Source of the DNA: Paramacrobiotus metropolitanus
Lineage: Eukaryota > Tardigrada > Eutardigrada > Parachela > Macrobiotidae
Length of the DNA stretch: 64,000 nucleotides
Assembly: GCF_019649055.1 (NCBI RefSeq)
Contig: NW_026570221.1
Span: forward strand, 4,092,001-4,156,000
Reading direction: 5' to 3'
The translations under genes and the position numbers were made by a program. How positions within the stretch are numbered: the first letter of the stretch is position 1; every line of letters starts with the position of its first letter. Of the stretch, positions 1 to 11,572 are shown piece after piece. Below the pieces are notes generated by a model, which was given only the letters and a program-made list of their open reading frames with translations, ran no database searches and had not been told where the DNA came from.

Positions 1-446
1 TTCTGCATTTCCGTTGTTAGATACTGAAGAAGGACTTTTTTCATTTGGTTCGTCATCTCTGAAATTAACCTGTTTTCTCCACCCGTTTCCGAATAAGATA
101 GTATTACTTCCTTTCCGCTCCCGGCATTTAGCCGTCGCTCAATTTCCTCTGCCAAATACCGATGAAGCGTCTGCTCCATTTGGTTCTTTACATACCAACG
201 TATCCGGTTTTCCATATTATTGGCCGCATCTTTAAGTAACTTTTCCTTCATCTTGTAGGTCACCCCACGGAATTTTTTTGCTTTTATTTTGCTCGTCACA
301 CTCCGAAGTAATGCAGGTCTCATTTCCCTTTTTACATACATAAGTAATCTCGTCTTCATTTTGCTGATCGCATCCCTAACCACCAGTACTTTTAGTTCAC
401 TGGTCAATTCCCGATCCAACATTCGGGCTATTTGCCGCTTTTTGTC
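1..446 (-). CDS. Internal exon of a basic, helical protein (probably the VWA gene)
   Basis: On the minus strand the frame stays open for about 148 codons from 446 to the window edge. It starts right after a good acceptor (pyrimidine-rich, ending CGCAG) at phase 0. The product is rich in Lys, Arg, Met and Leu with a helix-forming, coiled-coil-like pattern (for example KMKTRLLMYVKREMR and MEQTLHRYLAEEIERRL). No family is recognised. The upstream VWA exon (1714-2013) also ends at phase 0 with a strong donor, so I infer one gene with a 1,267-bp intron between them. The gene continues beyond the left edge. That it codes is fairly sure; that it joins the VWA exon is inference. Confidence 0.5.
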
Positions 447-882
447 CTGCGAAAGTTAAAACGTAACCCAGTGTTGGTCGACAAACGATTACGTATTTTA
501 GTGTATTTGCGAGATATTTCACTTAGACGAGATCTCAATCATTTCACGAGAATTAGAAGAGATTGTTACTCCGTACGGAACTGCAAGGCAGCGATCGTAT
601 GTTTTTGCACATGCTTAATACTCATGTAATTTATAACATATCAGAGTAAAACATTACGGCATTTTATAATCTTTGAACAGTATATATCTGTAGCTCCCGA
701 GTAAGTCTCAGAGAAACAATATGTACGCCATTTTTAAAAGTAAAATGCACTGAACCAATCCGTGATGTCTATGTGTGTTTATATTATTCAACAGCGCCAA
801 CTTAAGGGAAGTGACCCGGTACATAGCCCTAAATCTGTGTACTTCGAGGGGACTCCCGCTTTCGCGCATTTCCAAACACTTT

Positions 883-1428
883 TTTTGGATTGCTTTTTGA
901 CGTTCTGTAGCCAAATGGTTCGTCTAAATAGGCGTGAAAAACGTTTGTGCGCACAATATCCGGTCACAGAGTTATGGCGGTAAGAAAATTCCAGCAAGGT
1001 TAAATGCATTTAGGTGTACCAAAAATCTCAATATAAACCGATCTTCTTCAAGTTTTGGACGTAAGTGCACATGTTCACGAAGACTGTCCTTACACAGATC
1101 CATTGTTCTATCTGTAGCATATTTTCCAAAATTTAAAATTAATTGCATGAATTTTAAAATTCAGCTTAAAATTTGAAGAAAAATCATGAAAAGTGGTGTA
1201 AGAACAATGCTCGTGGTTAAGAACAATGCTCGTGGTTATGCAAATTTACGTACAAATTGCGAAGGAGATCGGTCCATTTTGAGATTTTTGGTACACCTTA
1301 ATTTATTTAAACATTTTTGAATTTTCTTACCGCCATAACTTCGCGACTGGATGTGGTACACACAAACGGATTTCAAGTCTACGTAGACAAACCATTTGGC
1401 TACAGAATGCCAAAAAGCAATCCAAAAA
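883..1428. repeat. Foldback element with about 190-bp inverted arms
   Basis: The left arm (883 to about 1070) and right arm (about 1240-1428) are diverged reverse complements. Both outer ends carry TTTTTGGATTGCTTTTTG-type sequence followed by the shared TAGCCAAATGGTT, and both contain TTATGGCGGTAAGAAAATT. The centre is short and non-coding. This is the layout of a foldback or long-TIR MITE. I see no clear target-site duplication. It lies inside the proposed intron of the VWA gene. Confidence 0.6.
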
Positions 1429-1713
1429 CATTTCTTATGAAATCTGCATACAATCTTTTGCAAATAAATGACTTGAAAGTGCATTAAAAGGATAAAACTC
1501 GTTTCTGAAAAGACAATATTATATTAGCTAGAATATCCGGTTAATCCAATATTTCGAGCTGCCTGTCGCACAGCAGTAAACGGCAGCAAAATTAACGAAA
1601 ATGAACAAGAAACTGTATTTTTTCGTGAAGTCGCAAAATGTGCTGACCGTGAAGCTCTATTGGAAACAGCACTCCACACAACAAGTACTATAGCTTTGGA
1701 CGACTGAACTTAC

Positions 1714-2013
1714 ATTTTGACGTAGCCTAACTTCAGCATCCCGCGATTCTGGATTACCGCAACCTTCGCTATTTTTTATCTTTAAGCGAACGGTATTCTG
1801 AAACTTCAGCAATGATAAAATATCGACAATGCACTCTGCAGATATTCTGCAGTCCTTTTTTCCGCTTTCTTCGGAGGCGATTTGGACCACCGAATCAAAC
1901 ACTGACTGCATCCGGGAGGTTTTTGTGTCGTCGCTCTGATTCTGTACACTGGAATATACATGCCGCATGCTGCTGGAAACGTCGACTAATACAACGATAG
2001 CCGTTTTGGACAT
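1714..2013 (-). CDS. First exon of a VWA-domain protein
   Basis: The ATG at 2013 opens 100 codons that end at a strong donor (AAAT|GTAAGT) at phase 0. The N-terminus is a typical VWA beta-strand followed by a MIDAS metal-binding motif (AIVVLVDVSSSM, a DxSxS match). A Ser/Thr/Asp-rich helix region follows (RMQSVFDSVVQIASEES). VWA domains bind ligands or partners through a divalent metal. Which VWA family this belongs to is not clear. The next exon is probably 446-1, after an intron that carries a foldback element. Confidence 0.5.
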
Positions 2014-2029
2014 CCTGTTTATTGTCACA

Positions 2030-3459
2030 ACTTAACAGCGAAATAAATATGCAGCAATAATTATGAAGCAACAAAAAGATTAGGTTTCGGTTACGTCAGC
2101 GGTCAGATAAACTTGCTTACATGTTTAACTGTCTACTCAAATTTAAATGATTTCGGCGGTGTGTGAATACTGTGGCTCTTCTTTTGCAACACCTCATGGC
2201 ATTTATACCGGCGTTTAGGGCATTTATACCTAATGGATTGATACCGGCATTTATACCGGCAGCACCTCACGACATTTACGTTTGGGATTTATACCGGTTG
2301 CTTGCAATACTTACACCTGTTAAAACATGCTCATTGCTAACGGGCAACGGCCTTGCGTACCTCTTCTGTTAACCGTTAAAGATAGCACGGTAGAATTATT
2401 TGTAACTTTGCGATAAGAGTATGAAACCGGTGTTATCATTTCTAAGTCAGTCCACATCCTGTCGATAAATTTCAAACAAATGCAGTTCGGGATTTCACTT
2501 AATCATTCACCTGATTCATAGACTCTACAGTCTCTGTCTAACGCGCAATTATGAGCTGTAAAAATCTTTAGTACAATGGAATTTGCTTTGTAAACACCAC
2601 TTCAACATGAATCAGGCGTTGATATCTGACATGTAACTGTGCTAGCGTATGTGTGCAGTCATTATAATAATATTTGCTATCGAAATTTGCTATTATGGTC
2701 AAGCAATAATTCCACTCGGTTCCGATACCATTGGAAGCGGCGGCACTCGGTCGGTGATAACTGATAAACAAGACAATTGACAATTGTTATCGAGAGCTGC
2801 TCCTTAAATTACTGTACTTTTATGAATGCGATAGCTCGGCGTTCCTATTGAAAGGTGCTAAGTAGCAGTGCAACAAGTTGCTGGCGGCATGTGGAACGGC
2901 AAAGGCTTTCCGCTAACACGGCAAGGTAAGCGCCACTGCAGTCACTGGCCCATAAAAGTTCTGCTCATTTGGAAATTTTTAAACCAGAAAAAAAGGAATG
3001 GGAATGAAACAAGGGATGAAACGATGGATGTGGGTAATACAGCTTTACAAAGAATGGAAGTGCTTCGGTTCTGCGCATTCGCAAACATCCGCTCAGATTT
3101 GAAATCACTGTGCAGCGGTAGTACAGCTATGTAGTACAGCGCGCATACAATACCACCACACTCACTACAGTCAGCTTGAGTTAAATATTTGCATGGACTG
3201 TCAGTGATAACAGCATGTGCGAAGTTACGGCAGAGTTAGGATTCTCTGATTGCTTTGATACAGTCATCGCATAAACAATTCCGCGCTTTAACCAGTTGTT
3301 GCAGTGTTACCAATAAAAGCTGTCGTACTACGTTCAAAAATTATTGATACACGTCTCCCTCTTCCTTGATATTACGTTCACATTGTATCTGGTATACCAA
3401 ACCATTTGAAGAATTCGGCAGACATGAATTTTGCTTAGCATTAATCGTGAAAGTTCACA
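2030..3459. other. Intergenic stretch with no supported gene
   Basis: Open frames here are short and low in complexity. Around 2200-2300 there is a degenerate local repeat of ATTTATACCGGC-type units. I see no domain, RNA gene or clear mobile-element end. The last part should hold the promoter and 5' UTR of the XK-related gene. Confidence 0.4.
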
Positions 3460-5532
3460 ATGTGCCAAACACTTTTAACAGACTTTTTTATGGCGTATAT
3501 GTCCCCATTAGGGCGTGGCCGTTTTGCGCGGCTGCATGTCAGATTCTCTGCGTTTATCTGCGCAGCACTAGTAATCGTGGACCTTTTTCTGGACATCTGC
3601 GACATCATTTTGAATTACATTACAAACCCACTGTCTCTGTCCTTTGACGAGAAAAATTTATTGCTGGCGGTATACTTGTTCCCAGTCGGATTTGCCATTA
3701 TGCGAGTGCTCAAAGGCAAAGCGTCAAAGATATCTCTGCTCAAATACGCTTACCCAGCAAATCTTTGTCTTTCGTAAGTGTGACTGGTTGTTGTATCAGG
3801 TAGTTTTTACAGGTGTATGTCACTTCGGCCTTCTTTATTTCGGTTGTAGGTGCGTGAATGTACAACAGGCTGTGAGAAAAGAATCGAGAAGGAAAAAATT
3901 TAGAAAAAGCGAACAATCCCAAGATAAGTACATGCAAGCGATACAGGCAACACAAGAAGCTAACCGCAAGCTGCACGAAGTTTTGAAGGTGGAGATATTC
4001 GGCGAAGCCATGCCGCAGCTATTTCTACGTCTATACTTCGCTATACGGTGCGCATTTCGGGTTGGCGTTCTGCCAGATGGGATGACTTGGATTAGGGTGG
4101 CGTTCTCTTCATTTAGCATCTGCGGGGAGTTATATAATTTACAAACGTTAAGAGACCAATGCTACTGTATGAAAAGGCTCCGTGAAGTAGACGTTCCGGA
4201 CAGCAGCCGTGATGCGCCAGGTGATCAACAGAAGGCTCTTCTTGCTGGTGATCTGCGACCATATCGTCATAATTTGCTAAGCTATATCGTAATTGTGGCT
4301 TTATCTGTACCCTACTGTCTCGTGCAAACCACAGTCTGGGCACTGGTTTTAAACAGTTCATCAACATTGTTTTATTCATGCCTGGTACTCCACGGTGGAA
4401 TATTTTGGGCATTGAAGTTTTATTTTTCTTTGCCTGGAGAGATCCCATGGAGCGAGCATCCGATGCCGGTACCGGCATCATTGCGCTACATTTTCAGTCC
4501 TTATTCCCCAGATTTTCATGTGGAAGTTGCGAAGGAAAACTCTTCCGTGGCTTGGCAGCACATCATTTTTTTGCTCTTCGGCAGTAGTATCCTCCGCCAT
4601 GCTGTTTTTGGGACTTATCATACATGCCCTCTCCGCGCAGTCGTTTCCGCCAGGAACGTGGATCACTGATGTTCGTTTCATTACTGGCATTTCAGTAGTA
4701 ACGTTCGTGGTCTTGTGGGTAATAAGCGTATTATATGTGAAAGCGGAATCGACATTTCGTCCACCAGGTACAGCTTACAGAACAGAAAAGGACTGCATAA
4801 CGAACTTAAGAGATTATCATATGGGCGTCACGACCATCACTGTTGACTGTAAAACTGCCGGTGGAAAGCGCCTGATTCTAAATATAGACCAAAAATAATT
4901 CAATTGTATACAATGTCATTGCGCTATGAATAGTATTTACTAGCGCGGGCCGCATGGCGGTTACATTACGGACAAACCCGCTACCAAGTAATTTCTACTT
5001 TGAAACTTGCAGAAACCACTCCACGCGTAACCCCCGTTGAATCTAACGACACGAATGTCATGCCGCAAAGGAAAGAAAATTCTTCCTTTGAAGTAGAGTT
5101 ACCGAGTCCGAGCAGCTCTGTAAATACTTTACCAGATGAACCTTCTACCAGCGATGGAGGCGCGCAGCCAGCGGACGTTGAACAGGGCATCGATACTAAC
5201 AGCAGTGCCGATTTTAAGCAGGCATCGAGCGATTCGAGACCGAACAAAGTGCCAACACTCGAACTGACCGAAGGACACTATTCTGGCAATGATGAAAGCG
5301 AAGACGATTCGGCTACGGATCAACAGGAGACCTTAAAACCAGAACACGGTAGGCACATCCCAAAATTGCAACGGAACCAGTTATATTTTCTTAGTTTTTT
5401 GCTAAATGGCTTTTATGAACAGGTGGAGGTCCAGCCGCAGTCGCTCCAGTCCCATATGAACACAGCATTCAAGGTCTTGTAGAAAGCCTTCGTCGGCGAA
5501 ATCGCGGTAGCAATAAAGAGTTCTCGTCTTAA
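3460..5532 (+). CDS. XK-related (XKR) multi-pass membrane protein
   Basis: The model has four exons: 3460-3773, 3850-4860, 5013-5348 and 5423-5532, all with GT-AG junctions in matching phase (about 589 aa). The family signature is clear: an N-terminal FLDICDIILNY-type helix, then EIFGEAMPQLFLRLY, which matches the conserved E..PQL.L.LY of XK/XKR proteins, then several hydrophobic helices and a final SAMLFLGLIIHAL helix. Family members are plasma-membrane proteins, and some vertebrate ones scramble phospholipids after caspase cleavage. The tail here is long, acidic and Ser-rich. One oddity: the frame shifts by one base at the T7 run 4566-4572 inside a conserved helix. Dropping one T restores agreement with the family, so this is an assembly error or a real lesion. 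The 4861 donor (GTGGAA) is weak. Confidence 0.8.
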
Positions 5533-6427
5533 TAGAGATAAAACGCTCGCACTGGCGACAGTCTCGAACATGGTTTCGTTACACTGGGAAGTTCTTTGTT
5601 GGTTAACTAGCAGAATTAGATTATTTGGTGAGTTTCCTTTAATTCACGGAATAAGCATCTTGTCATTGGCTCGGGATTAGGATCCAAAATGCATTATCCA
5701 GTAATTGTATTACAATACCATCGCCGATTATCTCGCGGGCAAGTCATAACTTAAAGCGCGAGAGGTATTCTCGGGGGTAAACATGAACATCAAAATAGTG
5801 GGTGGTACTCGTACTCGTACACAATGTAACTCACGCTTCCCCAGTGACCACGCGATGTTGTAGCGTGGACATCACTTAATTTATGCCGCTGCGTTGCTTC
5901 CCTGTGTTTTCTTAAACATTTTTGTAGAGTGTGCAAATTACTTTGCAACAAACAGCCTGTGTGGCTGTGCCAGTTCAGGTTGGTGCAATGGTGCTGACCG
6001 CTCGAATAAACTAGCAGGCTGATATTCCACTGCTCAACATTATTTTTTCGTTTTAAGCTACACAAAAACGTTCCATGTGATTTGTTTTATTTTCTTAAAG
6101 CTGGACGATGTTAGCTGATCCTTTCCCGTTTTCCGACTTGCCCGTTCGGCGCTGCGGCGTCCCCTTGACCAATGGTCGATACAGTTCTACTAAAAGTAGT
6201 TTTTCCTAATTTGATACTTTTGTCAAGGAATGCAAATTATTATAGTTACTTTAGAACTCTTTCTGCTTGGGCAGCAAACGCGTGGAGAACCACATTCAGT
6301 ACTGTACAGTAATGGGAATGTCAGATTCCACGCAGACAGATACGACCGCTACTGCTTCTCTCTCCTCGCAACCAGCCGTTGGATCCATAAGCAGCTGCTG
6401 ATCCGCCTCCGAAAAGTTGATAGTAGA
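5533..6427. other. Intergenic stretch, nothing recognised
   Basis: No frame here shows family resemblance. It contains the 3' flank of the XK-related gene and a short CTCGTACTCGTAC stretch near 5806. Confidence 0.35.
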
Positions 6428-6775
6428 CTATCTTGTTATATGCTTGGTCTCGTAAGATTCTATAATTAACGGCAACGCGTGAGTTTTGTCACCAAATCGG
6501 CCGCCGCAAACGTAAATCCGGTTCGTGACGACGCAAGCAAAATGGCGTATGTGGTTGTCGAATGTCCGCGGTTGTAGCAGCGGCTCAGTCTCTTCCCATG
6601 CAGCACTCTCCAGGTTCAGACGACTGCATCGAGCGGTTGGCATACAGCCAGAAGCATCAGTAATTTTTCCACCCAGAATGTGAACGAATCCGTCCACTAT
6701 GGCCATGGCAAATGATGCCCGTTCTAGCTGTAATTTCTTTTTAATGCCCGTTCTAGCTATAATTTCTTCGGGCAT
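6428..6775 (-). pseudogene. Kelch-repeat protein fragment
   Basis: About 100 residues read as nearly two kelch blades. One has RASFAMAIVDGFVHILGGK and a SAAWEETEPL segment (the kelch W position). The next has HFACVVTNRIYVCGGRFG followed by an ESYE strand. The GG doublets, spacing and Trp position fit KLHL-type beta-propellers, which often act as Cullin-3 substrate adaptors. There is no BTB or BACK region, and the N-terminal side ends abruptly in a local repeat built from the fragment's own sequence (6712-6900). No downstream exon was convincing. It is most likely a decayed gene piece. Confidence 0.6.
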
Positions 6776-6905
6776 TGAAAAGCTATAATTTATTTCGGGC
6801 TATAATTTATTTCGGGCTATAATTCTAGCTATAATTTATTTCGGGCAAATGATGCCCGTTCTAGCTATAATTTCTTTCTATAATTTCTTACAAGAAATGC
6901 TGTAA
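6712..6905. repeat. Degenerate tandem repeat derived from kelch coding sequence
   Basis: Units such as GCCCGTTCTAGCTATAATTT and ATAATTTATTTCGGGC recur at least six times. The first unit is the sequence that encodes part of the kelch fragment next to it, so the array seems to have grown from the gene by slippage or unequal exchange. Confidence 0.6.
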
Positions 6906-7687
6906 TTTCTTTTTCGGTAGCAGATCGAATAACGCTGTTGCGGATATACTGTTTGCACTTACTGCATCCAAACATAGCCGAATGACTGACGGAATAGTGG
7001 ACGAAAGTTTAATCTCTATAATTATTAAATTTATTTTCTCACTACATGCTGCTTTAGACGTTAGATTAACATGTAAAATGTAAGATAATGAAGCTAATGC
7101 CGTCCCTTGCGTTATCCGTAACCAACAAAGCCGTCCGTCAGACGCTTTTGGCTGTAAGCCGGCTAAACCTTCGGCCCCTAAAACCGCACCCCCAAGCTAC
7201 GAGAAGCAACTGCTGGGCAGATTTCCGGTGGAAGTTTTTTTATACCACAGGGCGCTTTTGCAGGTTTAAATTGTGCAGCAGTGGCCACTGGCCAGCACTC
7301 GTGCCACCATTAATTTACTGTACATAATAATACAGTATGTATGAGAAATCGATGTGCTCCTCTTTACACGCAGATTGCTACTTTATTCGCTACCGCTGTA
7401 AAAGTAAATCCAGAAGTACAAACATCGTTAAACTGACAAATTAATTATGTGAACGAAGTACAGTAACCGTCATCAAAACAAGAGCCTTTTTCCGATTGGG
7501 TTTAATGTTTTGGGTTTAATGTTTTCCCGTGTTTATAAATCTTGTATTTACTCGTATTTTTAAATTTGTTTTCTGTGCATTTTGTTAGTCACAGGTTGAT
7601 AGTACCGTGCACAATAAAATGAGTTCTTTCAATTACTATATAGAAATGCCACTAAAGCAAAAACCGGGACGGCAGTAGGACCTAAGA
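6906..7687. other. AT-rich intergenic stretch, nothing recognised
   Basis: No domain, RNA gene or repeat boundary was found. Short frames look random. Confidence 0.35.
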
Positions 7688-7811
7688 ATGCCTGGGGGAT
7701 GCAAAGAAAAGCAAGTGCAAGAAAGACAAAGTAATAAGAAACAGGAAACTCAGCATGATAGGCAAACGTTCATCAGTGGCCACGACCTTTTCCGGCTACG
7801 TATTCATCGCA

Positions 7812-8177
7812 TGACTGATAAGGGTCTATGCTGGCTGCCTTTGTGTTGTCGAGCTGATGTCGATCGTTACTGGCTTGGCTTTCGTTATCGGCTGGCTTTT
7901 GCCTAGCATCTATCCAGGTGACAGTTACGGTAATTACAGTAACTTTGGCATGCCAAATGGATGTATCGCAAAAAAAGTGATGCAGGGGACGCCGAAGTAT
8001 GAAGATATGAAGATTGGCGTAACCCAGAAACTTAAAGTATTCGATGTATTTACGAATGCTCAACATGTAATCTTGACGGGTCAGCGGAACGCGCTAGCTC
8101 AGCCACACATGCAGCTGGAACTCATAAACGGAAGGGCTACCGTTTCTTGCAACCGTCACGGACCTTATCTTCTTTAA
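7812..8177 (+). CDS. Short exon, possibly the N-terminus of a CD36-family receptor
   Basis: The open frame has a hydrophobic helix (SIVTGLAFVIGWLLPSIY), about 50 further residues, then KVFDVFTNAQHVILTGQ and a final GPYLL. In CD36/LIMP-2 scavenger receptors an N-terminal helix is followed by a yFNvTNpeevl.G segment and then GPY, so the order fits. Spacing is not exact and the frame stops soon after GPY, with no later exon found. It may be a fragment, a first exon or a chance resemblance. Confidence 0.3.
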
Positions 8178-8206
8178 GCGACGCAGAAGTAGTGCCGGCA
8201 CATCCT

Positions 8207-8764
8207 TCACACAACGACCAAACGGCAGCTCCGTGTGCTGGACAAAGATCTGAAAGAAATCGTCCAATTTGATTCTTCATGGCTGTTCAAAACTCGCTGG
8301 ATATCCGCCATCCACCGCTGGACACTCAGTTCCGTACGCAAGGTCAATGATGTATAAAGCGGGCGACCAAAATGACGTGAATCAACACGTAGACGCACCG
8401 CATCGCTATCGTTCACACCGGTCAACACAACAGCCGGAATATACTCCAAAATGTTACAAATGGTTTCTGGAATGTCAGCGATCGCAGTATCATTTATATC
8501 AGAAACTTTAACGTCAAAAGTGTTAAAATGAACACGAAACTTTCTAAAATATTTGCGACCAATGCAACGAACATCGACTCTGTCAGCTATATCAGAACTA
8601 CCGCCCCACTGGGACATAGGCTCATCCAAAACCCAGTCATCCTCTGCCGGTAGCAGGCCAGCATCACGCAATGTATCGCTATCTAACTGCATGGAATCGT
8701 CGTCATCCCAATCACCATCTGCTATTAAATCAGCCATATTAACATCGGATAATGTGTCATCCAT
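8207..8764 (-). CDS. 185-aa acidic ORF of a family seen in large virus-like elements
   Basis: An uninterrupted single-exon frame that looks whole. The N-terminal half is very acidic (GDWDDDD, LDSDTL, AEDDWVLDE). The C-terminal half has a KFRVHFNTFDVKV strand and ends in a QRWMADIQRVLNSHEES block. I recall similar acidic-plus-(V.QSNEEF) proteins recurring in metazoan genomes beside protein-primed DNA polymerase B genes of Polinton/adintovirus-like elements; this is recall, not a search. No polymerase, integrase or capsid gene is visible nearby, so it could also be a host gene. It sits 143 bp downstream of the three-exon gene at 8908-10261, on the same strand. Confidence 0.45.
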   Translation of the reverse strand: MDDTLSDVNMADLIADGDWDDDDSMQLDSDTLRDAGLLPAEDDWVLDEPMSQWGGSSDIADRVDVRCIGRKYFRKFRVHFNTFDVKVSDINDTAIADIPETICNILEYIPAVVLTGVNDSDAVRLRVDSRHFGRPLYTSLTLRTELSVQRWMADIQRVLNSHEESNWTISFRSLSSTRSCRLVVV

Positions 8765-8907
8765 GACTGAAAACTATTTGGAACACTTCCAAACAAAAAC
8801 ACGCCGACTGAATTTTATTCAGAATGAGTTAGGTTAATATAAAATACTGATGGTGGCTAACGTACACAAACTGTTGCTGACCTACACAGTGGCTAAACTA
8901 CACAAAG

Positions 8908-10261
8908 CTAGATTACATAATTGTTCACAGTAAAGTTCCACATCTGACACTGCTCACGCACATAATCAGTACTGGCAAAGCATATAAAAGAACAATCAGA
9001 ATACACAGGCATCAGCTCAAGCAAAATACTGTAAAAACTAGAAGCATGCAGTTTAGACAGCATCACAGACAACTGCTCTTCCGTCGGTCCAGCGATGTCC
9101 ATAGAGGGCGCAGCATGGGCGGCTTCCATAGCTAGGTATGACCGGGAGTCGTTCCAGAACTCCTGCGGAAAGGCTAAAAAATATTTCAGTTAATTTTTGC
9201 TGTTACAGTCCGTACGAAAATATAATTTACCAAGAAAAATTACATTCAGTGAACAATGAACGTTAAAATATTAACTTCGAATTTTTTTGAACATTGAACT
9301 GAATTTAAATGAATTTATTGAACACGGAACTTTAATAAACATTGAACTTTATGAACGTTGAACCGAACTCATTGAACAATGAACTGAACCTAAATGAACT
9401 TGTGGCCTCACCTTTGATCCTATGGGAGAAACCCGAGGAGAGCTGCGGAAGGAGCTCGTACCAGTTCTTGCATCGCAGGAGCTTCAGGGTGGTCTGGCTG
9501 ATCTTGGGAGTGGCTATGCTGCGATGGTTGTCTCCAATGCGCGAAATCCGCAGCCGTAAGTGCTTGCTGGACGCCTGAGAGACCCAGGCGGCGTGCAGGG
9601 TGAGAGAGAACCCTTTTCGAAACATCGGGTCGACGAGTTGGCCCCTCTTGACAGGTGGCGATGCGCGGTGGATCTGGGCGTCGCACTCAGTCGAGAGGAG
9701 AAAGCGCAGTACAGCACGCAGCTCCCCCATGGTGATGGCACAACCGGCTTTCTCTTTTCCACGGCAAGTGTGCAGGGTCGCGAACTGCGGGACGACATTC
9801 TCACTGGTAATGTTCACCGTCAATGTTCCGGCTTGCGTCAAAGTCACGGTATCCCTATTAGCATACATCGATACCGGTCCGCTAGGTCGAACTTGAAGGA
9901 AGTCCAGCGATGCTTGTTCAGCAACCGAAAGTTGGGCTTGGTGCGGCGAAGGTGCAGGGTCGAACGTTGGTACGAGCTGGCATGGCGGCTGAAACTGGGC
10001 GGTATTGCTGGGTTTGGGCATGTGGATCAGGACGGGCTCAGGATCCGTTTCAGGCGGTGGCGGGGAGATCGCCTCTTACCGCGGTAAATACTGGTCCTTT
10101 TGAGTATCGGGATCGACGAATCCCTCGCGCACTTTGGGAACCACACCGGCTTCCCGCAAAATCTCATCCACGACGTCAAATTCGGCATTAAAGGACGAAA
10201 AACTATCATGGAAATTGCGGCCCCAGGCCTCCCAATCCATAGGCGAAAGATATTCGGACAT
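8908..10261 (-). CDS. Three-exon gene of unknown function (347 aa)
   Basis: The model is 10261-10080, 10007-9412 and 9173-8908. All junctions are GT-AG and phases agree. The 9411 donor (AAAG|GTGAGG) and the 9174 acceptor (TTTTTTAG) are strong, and the first intron is 72 bp. If the first intron were retained, a stop would fall in frame, which supports splicing. The protein opens with an acidic, aromatic segment (MDWEAWGRNFHDSF), has a Pro-rich linker, a central basic domain with Cys and Trp, and an acidic helical C-terminus (EEQLSVMLSKLHASSFYSILLE). I do not recognise the family. It lies in a run of minus-strand genes with the 185-aa ORF and the ANP32-like gene. Confidence 0.5.
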
Positions 10262-10649
10262 TTTACTAATTATTCACGACAATAAATTCAGCACGTGAAA
10301 AAAACACGAGTTTAAAAGTGCAGATAGTACAGTTAACTTTAAACAAGACCGAATTCCAATGAACAAGTTATCATCAAGTTTGGTAGGCTAGCAACTGGCT
10401 GGGTAGACTAGCAACTGAGTGTGTAAAGTAGCAGCGAAGCGTTGCTCTGGCAACGAATAAGATCGCTGGTGTGTGTTAATACTATCATTATTAATAAACT
10501 GAATAAACAATATAAATTGCGTGTGTTTGTATGTGCGAGCAGCTATTAGTAGCATGAAACGCAAAGCGACACTGTAATCTACTGACTTTTATTAACTTTA
10601 TTCAACCAAGCTAGAAAAAATACTAAGAATAGTGGAAAACACAAATAAA

Positions 10650-11572
10650 CTACATTTCCGAATTTGCAGAATCCTCGAAGCACGAATCGCTCACATGATC
10701 CATCTCCCAATCCGGATCTACGAATAAAAAGAATTAAAAGCAAATAAATAATAATTCAGTTCATAGATCAAGTTTACCTTCTTCCAGCGCCTTGACGGCG
10801 GCTGCCATTTCTTCTGAATCCCTGGTCGATTCCTCCTCAAATTCTAGTAAAAATAATTTTGATTAATAAACCACAGCATTACAAATACTTTCACTAATTA
10901 TTAGCAATATTAAAATCATTACCCGTATCGGAAACGTATAGCTCCCCTTCCTCCTCGCTGCTGCTGGAGTCCTCCTGGACGATGTGCCCGGTCATCTGGA
11001 TGTCGGTGTTGGGAAACAGCAGCTCCAATGCTTCCTGACAGGACGAGCTGCGGGTGACCGGGTTATACCCGACATCCAGCAGGTCCAGAGGCAGGTTTTG
11101 GATCGGTCGGAAGTCATCCGCTGACTCGAACAGGTTGTCCGGAAGGTGGAGCTGTCAGAGGGAATGACAGTCGCGGAGGGCCTCCAGGACCGATCCGGAA
11201 AGAGCGTTGCCCTCCAGGTACAGCGACTGCAGTGTCGCTTTACCGGGCAGGTTGGCCAGCGAAGTAAGGCCACACTTGGCCGCAGTAATTGATCTAGAAA
11301 TTTTTTTTAACTTATTTACGTATTTTCTTAGACTGAGAATTTTAGCAAAATTATTTGAATTTTTATAAATTAAATTATTAACATAACTGAATCTTACTGG
11401 ATATTAGTAAACTGGGAAAACATAGGCGTTGCTGGGATTTCCGTCATCGAATATGGTCGAAATAAAGTGTCGACACTCGACACCGTCGGCGCCAAGCTCT
11501 GCAGGTATGCCTCGACCGTGGCGGTGGCATCTTGGAAATGATCGGCGGGTCCGGGGTGAGCGGCGTTATTAT
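10650..11572 (-). pseudogene. ANP32-like leucine-rich acidic protein with one in-frame stop
   Basis: Four exons join in phase: 11572-11398, 11293-10923, 10843-10778 and 10717-10650. The LRR part reads GLTSLANLPG, LQSLYLEGNALSG, LHLPDNLFE, LDLLDVGYNPV and a closing ALELLFPNTDI, the same order as in ANP32 proteins (GLTSIANLP ... LPQLTYLDG). The tail is acidic (QEDSSSSEEEGELY, EFEEESTRDSEE) as in that family of nuclear histone-chaperone and phosphatase-regulating proteins. One TGA (11157-11155) interrupts the second LRR; everything downstream, including splice sites, stays intact. That points to a recent loss, a polymorphism or a sequence error. The 5' exon with the start codon was not found. 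Confidence 0.65.

Noticed and set aside
2868-3134. 88-residue ORF upstream of the XK-related gene
   Set aside because: No domain or splice support; composition looks random.
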